From the NCBI GenBank assembly GCA_040382055.1, contig JBEIGE010000015.1:8260-72259 (forward strand): a DNA stretch of 64,000 nucleotides, read 5' to 3'. The notes beneath the pieces were generated by a model, which was given only the letters and a program-made list of their open reading frames with translations, did not search any database and was not told the origin of the DNA. The position numbers were made by a program, and so were the translations under genes. Shown here one piece after another: positions 58,554-64,000 of this stretch; the first letter of the stretch is position 1, and each line of letters begins with the position of its first letter. Source of the DNA: JBEIGE01 sp040382055 (lineage in GTDB: Bacteria; Pseudomonadota; Gammaproteobacteria; Burkholderiales; Burkholderiaceae_C).

Positions 58554-58952
58554 ATGCAATTTCTCCACACCATGCTTCGCGTTGGCAATATGCAGCGCTC
58601 CATAGACTTCTACACCCACGTGATGGGCATGAAACTGCTGCGCACCACGGACCGGCCGGACCAAAAATACACATTGGCTTTTGTCGGCTATGCCAGCAAC
58701 CCCGAACAAGCCGAACTGGAATTAACCTACAACTACGGCACTGACAAATACGACATGGGAACAGCCTATGGGCATGTGGCCCTCGGGGTTGAGGATGTCT
58801 ATGCCGCCTGTGAAAAAATCCGCAACGAAGCGCCTAAATACGGCGGGGCCATCACCCGCGAAGCAGGGCCGGTCAAGGGCGGCGACACCCTGATCGCCTT
58901 TGTGACCGATCCCGATGGCTACAAGGTTGAGCTGATCCAGCGCAAAGCCTGA
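58554..58952 (+). CDS. gloA: Lactoylglutathione lyase (glyoxalase I)
   Basis: A 132-residue nickel-type glyoxalase I. It converts the methylglyoxal-glutathione hemithioacetal to S-lactoylglutathione. Metal ligands appear as H5 in MQFLHTMLRV, E in QAELELTYNYG, H in TAYGHVALGVED and E in DGYKVELIQR. Family features RSIDFYTHVMGMKLL and FVTDPDGYK are present. It lies 14 bp before chaC, which degrades glutathione, so the pair belongs to glutathione metabolism. Confidence 0.94.
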   Translation: MQFLHTMLRVGNMQRSIDFYTHVMGMKLLRTTDRPDQKYTLAFVGYASNPEQAELELTYNYGTDKYDMGTAYGHVALGVEDVYAACEKIRNEAPKYGGAITREAGPVKGGDTLIAFVTDPDGYKVELIQRKA

Positions 58953-58966
58953 GGGTCCACGCCAGC

Positions 58967-59536
58967 ATGAGCAAACCGCGCGATCCGGCCGACATGTTGT
59001 CGCGCACGATGGCGCAGTGGGGGGGGCGCGAAGACCTGTGGGTCTTTGCCTATGCCTCGCTGATCTGGCGGCCGGATTTTGAGGCAAAAGAAAGGCACCT
59101 GGCGCGTGTTCATGGTTGGCACCGGGCGTTGAAGATGTGGAGCGTGATCAATCGCGGCACGCCTGCCAACCCGGGCCTGGTGTTCGCCCTGCTCCCAGGC
59201 GGCAGTTGCACTGGCGTGGCCATGCGGGTTCCCCGTCAACAAGGGGCTGCTGTGCTTGAGCGGCTCTGGGGCCGTGAAATGCTCTCCGGCGTTTATGACC
59301 CCAAGTGGTTGCGCTGCACCACCGAACACGGCACAACCCGGGCGCTGGGCTTTACCTTGTCGCGCCAAAGCCCGAGCTTTACTGGCCACCTCAGCCCGGA
59401 GCGTTACCGGGAGATTTTTACCAGCGCAGCGGGTCGGTTTGGCACCACCCGGGACTATGCCAGCCAAACCTTTGAATCCCTTCTGGGGCATGGGATACAC
59501 GACCGCCAGCTCGGTCAGTTGCTTAAGCTGACCTGA
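58967..59536 (+). CDS. chaC: Glutathione-specific gamma-glutamylcyclotransferase (ChaC-like)
   Basis: A 189-residue ChaC family protein. The substrate loop FAYASLIWRPDF matches the YGSLIW-type motif, followed by VHGWHRALKMWS, NPGLVFALLPGGSCTGVAM, and VLERLWGREMLSGVYDPKW, where the catalytic glutamate region lies. It cleaves glutathione to 5-oxoproline and Cys-Gly. Overall length and motifs fit the family. Confidence 0.88.
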   Translation: MSKPRDPADMLSRTMAQWGGREDLWVFAYASLIWRPDFEAKERHLARVHGWHRALKMWSVINRGTPANPGLVFALLPGGSCTGVAMRVPRQQGAAVLERLWGREMLSGVYDPKWLRCTTEHGTTRALGFTLSRQSPSFTGHLSPERYREIFTSAAGRFGTTRDYASQTFESLLGHGIHDRQLGQLLKLT

Positions 59537-59577
59537 ACGCCTATTAAATGGGGGAACAAATGGGGGAACAGCTCTGC

Positions 59578-59591
59578 ACCGCCAAGGCGGT
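59578..59591. terminator. Short hairpin between chaC and the MocA-like gene
   Basis: A 6-bp stem ACCGCC/GGCGGT with a 2-nt AA gap, and a TTTTT run 9 nt later (59601-59605), between convergent genes. The tight loop and distance to the T-run make it a weak terminator candidate. Confidence 0.3.
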
Positions 59592-59616
59592 TGAGGCCAG
59601 TTTTTATCGCCTAGTT

Positions 59617-60159
59617 TTAGCTGCCCAATTCACGTCTGCGCAGCAGCAGCAGCTTTGCACGTTCCAGGTCTTGCACGGTATCGATATCGGTGACGCAGCC
59701 GAAATCATAAGTTTCAATTTTGATAGCACCAAGTTCTTTCACGATAAGGGCTGCGCCCTGATTTCCTTTTAAATTCATCAGCGCAGGGCCGCAGCTGGCA
59801 GCAAACCGGACCGGGTGACCACCTTGGCCTTCAAAGCAAGGCACCACCACGCGATGCGCATCGTCAACCTGGGCCATGCGCTGCAGGGTCCGGGCCTGAA
59901 CCAAGGGTAAATCTGCCGGAAGAATCAGCCAGCCATCAGCCTCAGACGTGGCCCGCACCGCCGCCGCAATTGAATCCCCCATACCGGGATGACCGGCAGC
60001 TTCGACATGAAATGGCAGACCGCTGGCCCGCACCGCAGCCAGGGTGTGCTCAAGCACGGTGTTGTCCAGCAAAAGCGCCTGCAATTTGTGGGTCTGACCG
60101 CCTGAAGCAAGAAAGCGCTCTCCCCGGCCGGAGGCAAGTACGATGACGGTGGGCTGCAT
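59617..60159 (-). CDS. MocA/MobA family nucleotidyltransferase (molybdenum cofactor cytidylyltransferase-like)
   Basis: A 180-residue NTP-transferase. The N-terminal VIVLASGRGERFLASGGQTHK matches the LAAGxxxRxG motif of MocA/MobA, and LILPADLPLVQARTL and CFEGQGGHPVRFA are the MocA-type PxDxP and GHP motifs. MocA adds CMP to molybdopterin for xanthine-oxidase-family enzymes. The only such enzyme in the window is the IorAB-like pair at 49108-51800, so this could mature its cofactor. It starts 41 bp from the divergent pdxH start. Confidence 0.75.
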   Translation of the reverse strand: MQPTVIVLASGRGERFLASGGQTHKLQALLLDNTVLEHTLAAVRASGLPFHVEAAGHPGMGDSIAAAVRATSEADGWLILPADLPLVQARTLQRMAQVDDAHRVVVPCFEGQGGHPVRFAASCGPALMNLKGNQGAALIVKELGAIKIETYDFGCVTDIDTVQDLERAKLLLLRRRELGS

Positions 60160-60199
60160 AAACTGGCGTTCTGATCGGCAAGGTTTCTATACTCGGAGT

Positions 60200-60838
60200 A
60201 TGACCACTATTGCAGACCTGAGAAAAAGTTACGAGCGCGCCGAACTCAACGAAGAGGCTTCTCTCAGCGACCCGCTGCTGCAGTTTGAGCAGTGGCTTCA
60301 TGAGGCTATTGAGGCACAGGTGCCTGAACCCAACGCCATGACACTGGCCACCGTGGGGCCCAACCTGCGGCCCTCAACCCGTGTGGTGCTGATCAAAGGC
60401 CTGGACGCACGGGGGATTGTGTGGTTTACCAATTACGAGAGCCAGAAAGGCATGGAACTGGCCGGCAACCCCTATGCCGCCCTGCAGTTTCACTGGGTAG
60501 AGCTTGAGCGGGTGGTGCGCATCGAAGGCCTGGTTGAAAAAATCAGCGCTGCCGAGAGTGACGAGTACTTCAATAGCCGCCCGCTGGATTCACGCATTGG
60601 TGCCTGGGCCAGTCCGCAAAGCCAGGTGATTGCCAACCGGGGCGTGCTGGTGGCCAATGCCGTGCGCTATGGCGCTCAGTTTTTATTGAGCCCTCCCCGC
60701 CCGCCGCACTGGGGCGGCTACCGCCTCAAGGCCGACCAATGGCAGTTCTGGCAAGGCAGAAAAAGCCGTCTGCATGACCGGCTGCGCTACACACCCGACC
60801 CTCAGGGCGGCTGGGTTCGCGAACGGCTTGCCCCTTAA
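60200..60838 (+). CDS. pdxH: Pyridoxamine 5'-phosphate oxidase
   Basis: A 212-residue FMN enzyme converting pyridoxine or pyridoxamine phosphate to pyridoxal 5'-phosphate. Motifs are NAMTLATVGPNLRPSTRVVLIKGLD, VWFTNYESQKGMELAGNPYAAL, SRIGAWASPQSQVI, and PPHWGGYRLKADQWQFWQG, with the ending RLHDRLRYT...WVRERLAP. ATG 60200 gives the family start MTTIADLRKSYERAEL; a longer frame overlaps the MocA-like gene. Convergent with the AEC gene, sharing 4 bases. Confidence 0.95.
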   Translation: MTTIADLRKSYERAELNEEASLSDPLLQFEQWLHEAIEAQVPEPNAMTLATVGPNLRPSTRVVLIKGLDARGIVWFTNYESQKGMELAGNPYAALQFHWVELERVVRIEGLVEKISAAESDEYFNSRPLDSRIGAWASPQSQVIANRGVLVANAVRYGAQFLLSPPRPPHWGGYRLKADQWQFWQGRKSRLHDRLRYTPDPQGGWVRERLAP

Positions 60839-61779
60839 AACCGGCCGGCCAGAAACATCGTCACCGGAATCGTGATGAGCGCCATCACGGTTGAAACCAC
60901 CACGCTGGCCATGACCAATTCTTCGGCCACTTCGTAGCGCTGGGAAAACAGGAACACATTAGCGCCTATCGGCATGGCGGCTGCCACCACCATGACCACC
61001 AAGGGCAGGCCCTGAACACCGAACAGGATTGCCAGTAGCGTGACCAGCGCCGGATGCACAATATTTTTTGCCCCAGCCAGAGCCAGCGCCCCGCGCCAAT
61101 GGGCACCGGTCTGCGTGGCAGACAGCGTCAGACCCACCAGCAGCAAGGCCAAGGGACCAAAGGCATTTCCCAGCCACAGCAGGGGCTTGTCCAGCATTTC
61201 GGGAATCAGCCAGCCGGTCTGGGCAAACAGCAGTCCGGCAATGATGGGCAGCGGCACCGGGTGAATCACCGCACTGGCCAGCGCTTTGGCAACGGTTGTC
61301 AGCATGTGGCTTTGCGCCCCTTGAACGGGTTTGGCCTCCCGCGCCAGCGCCAGCTCCAGCACCACGGTGCCTGCTGTCAGCAAGACCAGCGCATGCACCG
61401 AGACCAGGGTGAGCAAAATCACCAGCGCATCCGGCCCGTAAGCCAGACCAACCAAGGCAATACCAATCATGACCGTGTTGCTGAAGGTGCACGCCAGCGC
61501 CAGCACCGCCCCGCGCCGGTTAAAGCCCTGCACCAGCAGCGTGGCCAGAAACAAAATGCCCACGGCCACGAAGTAAGCACCAACCGGCCTGAAATCCAGT
61601 TGCTCCAGATGAACGCTGCTCATGGTGCGGAACAGCAAGGCCGGGGTGAGGATCACGAACACCAGGTTCGACAAGTCTTTTGACGCCTCAGCCCTTATCC
61701 AGCCTTGTTTACCCGCTATGTAACCAATAGCAATCAACAGAACCACGGGAATCAGGGCGGACAGGACAGGTGAAGACAC
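60835..61779 (-). CDS. AEC family transporter
   Basis: A 314-residue inner-membrane protein with about 10 hydrophobic segments. It opens VLSALIPVVLLIAIGYIAGKQGWI and has NTVMIGIALVGLAYG and AMPIGANVFLFSQRY, typical of the auxin-efflux-carrier family. Bacterial members move malonate, malate or related acids, or have unknown cargo. It is downstream of the TonB receptor gene on the same strand with 87 bp between them, including a hairpin. Confidence 0.85.
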   Translation of the reverse strand: MSSPVLSALIPVVLLIAIGYIAGKQGWIRAEASKDLSNLVFVILTPALLFRTMSSVHLEQLDFRPVGAYFVAVGILFLATLLVQGFNRRGAVLALACTFSNTVMIGIALVGLAYGPDALVILLTLVSVHALVLLTAGTVVLELALAREAKPVQGAQSHMLTTVAKALASAVIHPVPLPIIAGLLFAQTGWLIPEMLDKPLLWLGNAFGPLALLLVGLTLSATQTGAHWRGALALAGAKNIVHPALVTLLAILFGVQGLPLVVMVVAAAMPIGANVFLFSQRYEVAEELVMASVVVSTVMALITIPVTMFLAGRF

Positions 61780-61844
61780 AAAAACTTGCTGGGTGACGTG
61801 AGATGCAATACCCGGCTATGGTATCGCGGTAATCCGGCCAACTT

Positions 61845-61871
61845 TTTAGACCTGTCCACCCCGGGTCTAAA
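61845..61871 (-). terminator. Inverted repeat after the TonB receptor gene
   Basis: Arms TTTAGACC (61845-61852) and GGTCTAAA (61864-61871) pair perfectly with an 11-nt loop. The repeat begins inside the receptor stop codon, so on the minus strand it immediately follows translation. There is no strong T-run, so it may act as a weak terminator or mRNA stabiliser. Confidence 0.4.
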
Positions 61872-63930
61872 AGCTGACCTGCAAGCCGACCTTGAGGTTC
61901 TGCCCTGGAAGCGGCGCTTTTCCGGGTGCGGTTTGCGTCAGGATTGAACTTGACGAATAGGCCAGCGTATTGCCGATGTTGGTCACCCGCGCATACCACA
62001 GCAGATTCGAACGCAACGCCTTCATGCGGTAGGTAGCTGCGGCATTCCACAGCGTATAGCCCGCCGTGGCCAGCTGTCCGTCCGGCACCCTGTCCTGGGC
62101 AGCCAGTTGGTCCACACCCAAACGGGCACTCCAGGCACCCTGTGACCAGATCAGGGTGGCACCCAGACGCATGGGCGCAATTCTGGGCAGCGGCTGGCCG
62201 GTTGTGGTGTTGTCGGCACGCACCATATCCCCGCGCAGGGCCAGGTCCAGGCGTTGAGCACCCTCCAGCAAACGCATGTTTGCGCTGGTCTCCAGCCCGG
62301 TGAAGCGGGCTTGAACCTGAGTGTAGTTGTAGGTAGGCGGTGTGGTGGTGGTGTCACTGAGCTCCAGACCAATGAAGTTGCTGAACTGATGGTTAAACAA
62401 CTGCACGCTGGCGCGGTTGGCTCCGCGTTTCCAGTTCAGCCCCACATCCAGATTGGTGGAACGCTCCAGGCCCAGGTTGGCGTCCCCCACTTCCTTGGCA
62501 TTGGTGGCCACGTGGTCGCCATTGGCAAACAACTCGTAGTCGCGCGGTGCGCGCTGGTTGGCCGACAGGTTGCTGGTGGCTTGCCAGGCGGGGCTGAGCT
62601 TCCACAACGCGCCCAAGGCGTAACTGGCGGGGTTGAAGTTACGCGCCCCTACCGTGAAGCCGGGCACGGTGGGATTACCAAACGATTCCACCCGCACCGA
62701 CTCAAGTCTGGCCCCGAAACTGAGCGTGCCCCAGGCACGCGCCAGTTCTTCGTAAGCAAATGCCGCCTGCTGGTTGGTGCGGCTAAAGGGCGCAAAAGCC
62801 TCGCTGCCGTCGGCAGAAAAGTCATGGTTCTCCACTTGCAACCCGACCACGCCGCTCAACGCGCCGCCCATCAGCATCAGGGGTTGATGGCTCGCTTGCA
62901 GGCGCACATCATTGCCGGTGGTGCGAAACACCGTCTTGGCCACGCCAGCATCGTTTTCGGTATGGTTGTATTCGGTACGGCTGATCTGGGCCTTGACCGA
63001 CTGCAACAGCCCACCCAGGTTACGCCGCTCACCCTCAAGCGTAAGCTTGTTGGACTTCATGTCGATGAGCACTTCATCTTCCGCCACCGTGCCGTAACGG
63101 CTGGCAAAGGTGCTGATGGATGCGCCCACATAACCGTGGTCAAAAAACAGCGAGCCCCCCAGACTGCCACCCCAGGTTTCACTGGCCGAGTTGCAGATGC
63201 GCCGGGAAAAACTGCTGAGTCCGCCGCGCGTGCATTCCAGTGAGACAGGAACACTGACATCCTGGGTGTTGCGACTCATCACATCGGCATGCAGGGCATA
63301 ACGGTTGTTGCCCGCTTCCAGAACCGCAGCGCCGCTTTGCTCGCGATTACCCGTTGCCAGGGCGGCATCCGTACGCCCGCTCACACCGCCTTTGGCATCA
63401 AATAGCGGTTCACGCGGAATGCGGTTGTCGATCAGGTTGACAACACCGCCTACGGCGCTGCCCCCGTAAAGCAGGGAACCCGGGCCGCGCAAGACTTCAA
63501 TGCGCTCAGTCACTAGCGGGTCCACGCTTACGGCATGGTCAAAACTCAGGCCAGAGACATCCAGCGTTGCACCCCCGTTATTGAGGATGCGGATGCGGTC
63601 CCCATCGAGCCCGCGAATCATGGGACGGCTGGCGTTGGGACCAAAGTAGGTGCTGCTCAAGCCGGGCAAGCCATCGAGCGTCTGGCCCAGTGTTGACTGG
63701 CTGCGCAGCAGCAGCTCGGTGCCCTCCAGGCTGGTCACCGGTGCGATCTGCTCGCTAGCGCCTAGCGGGTTGGCCGTGACCGTGACGGGTGCCAGCGAGC
63801 GAGCCGTGTCAGGGATGCTTCGGGTCTGGGTCTGGGTCTGGCCCATTGCAGGAACAAGCGCCAATAAACCCAGCAAAGGCGCAAAAACAGTGGCTACGCG
63901 CCGAGAGCGGCGCAATTGAAAATAAATCAT
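61867..63930 (-). CDS. TonB-dependent outer-membrane receptor (ZnuD-like)
   Basis: A 687-residue receptor with a signal peptide (FAPLLGLLALVPAMGQ), a plug domain and a 22-strand barrel ending in QVSF. The plug has TLGQTLDGLPGLSSTYFGPNASRP, GLDGDRIRILNNGG, and ERIEVLRGPGSLLYGGSAVGGVVNLIDNRI. An extracellular loop holds two cysteines (LECTRGGL and RRICNSASETWGG), and the DEVLIDMKS region recalls ZnuD-type zinc receptors. Metal or another ligand is possible; the ligand assignment is by resemblance. About 70 bp of leader lie before the start at the window edge, without a clear regulatory site. Confidence 0.85.
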   Translation of the reverse strand: MIYFQLRRSRRVATVFAPLLGLLALVPAMGQTQTQTRSIPDTARSLAPVTVTANPLGASEQIAPVTSLEGTELLLRSQSTLGQTLDGLPGLSSTYFGPNASRPMIRGLDGDRIRILNNGGATLDVSGLSFDHAVSVDPLVTERIEVLRGPGSLLYGGSAVGGVVNLIDNRIPREPLFDAKGGVSGRTDAALATGNREQSGAAVLEAGNNRYALHADVMSRNTQDVSVPVSLECTRGGLSSFSRRICNSASETWGGSLGGSLFFDHGYVGASISTFASRYGTVAEDEVLIDMKSNKLTLEGERRNLGGLLQSVKAQISRTEYNHTENDAGVAKTVFRTTGNDVRLQASHQPLMLMGGALSGVVGLQVENHDFSADGSEAFAPFSRTNQQAAFAYEELARAWGTLSFGARLESVRVESFGNPTVPGFTVGARNFNPASYALGALWKLSPAWQATSNLSANQRAPRDYELFANGDHVATNAKEVGDANLGLERSTNLDVGLNWKRGANRASVQLFNHQFSNFIGLELSDTTTTPPTYNYTQVQARFTGLETSANMRLLEGAQRLDLALRGDMVRADNTTTGQPLPRIAPMRLGATLIWSQGAWSARLGVDQLAAQDRVPDGQLATAGYTLWNAAATYRMKALRSNLLWYARVTNIGNTLAYSSSSILTQTAPGKAPLPGQNLKVGLQVSF

Positions 63931-64000
63931 GAAAACCTCGTTGAATCAAAAGAACGGCAGACGGCTGCCCATGGGGCAGTCGCCAGTGACAAAGATGTGA

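Noticed and set aside
63931..64000. Possible cobalamin riboswitch before the TonB receptor gene
   Set aside because: The leader has a CTGCCC/GGGCAG hairpin and weak similarity to the B12-box region, but only 70 bp are in the window, the conserved core is not visible, and the receptor looks ZnuD-like rather than BtuB-like.

Overview
The window looks like chromosomal DNA of a betaproteobacterium of the family Comamonadaceae (Rhodoferax/Polaromonas-like). This rests on the gene content: a Cupriavidus-like BktB thiolase, two Bug-type tricarboxylate-transporter receptors, a partial sox cluster, many CoA-ester genes, and the short GCTAC...GTAGC hairpins at gene ends. No search could be run, so the genus is an inference. 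No tRNA, rRNA, CRISPR array, intact insertion sequence or integrase gene was seen.

Region 1 (1-10880) is the accessory part. glnS (208-2022) is followed by about 8 kb of defence-like and toxin-antitoxin-like genes, several visibly AT-rich. They are a DUF2283 protein, an AAA ATPase/DUF4435 pair resembling the PARIS anti-phage system (2414-4358), two near-identical DUF924 genes, a DUF4160/DUF2442 pair, a KAP P-loop NTPase, an ORF6N protein, an orphan addiction-module antitoxin, an AlkC-type DNA glycosylase, and an MNT nucleotidyltransferase with a truncated HEPN partner. The 3' end of glnS recurs as decayed copies at 2264-2383, 5595-5637 and 9886-9930. Each copy lies directly upstream of a new defence-type gene, which suggests repeated insertion at one site. 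This is the most unusual structure in the window.

Region 2 (10881-21912) is mostly housekeeping and redox genes: a glutathione transferase, an old-yellow-enzyme reductase, a 3'-5' exonuclease, a methyltransferase, a haloacid dehalogenase, a translationally coupled operon (amidohydrolase, secreted His/Met-rich protein, MauG-like dihaem protein, 2Fe-2S ferredoxin), a DHH phosphoesterase, the ribosome-assembly GTPase YlqF/RbgA, an SDR and a Nudix hydrolase.

Region 3 (21931-28974) is an eight-gene minus-strand operon for lipid modification: flavin oxidoreductase, DUF1365, cyclopropane-fatty-acid synthase, chalcone-isomerase-like protein, MFS transporter, DUF3833 lipoprotein, SDR and an NTF2-like protein.

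Region 4 (29079-43848) holds signalling genes (an adenylate cyclase-FHA protein and a hybrid histidine kinase) and acyl-CoA metabolism: two AMP-dependent ligases, a CoA transferase, enoyl-CoA hydratase, quinone oxidoreductase, BktB thiolase, a 2OG-Fe oxygenase and an LLM flavoprotein.

Region 5 (43986-53970) has a general amino-acid ABC transporter (aapJQMP), a Bug receptor, and one continuous operon joining a molybdenum hydroxylase (iorAB-like) to soxXYZA, with no soxB. Region 6 (54029-64000) holds ettA, an RhlE-type helicase, an SDR, gloA, chaC, a MocA-like cytidylyltransferase that could mature the molybdenum cofactor for the hydroxylase, pdxH, an AEC transporter and a TonB-dependent receptor resembling ZnuD.
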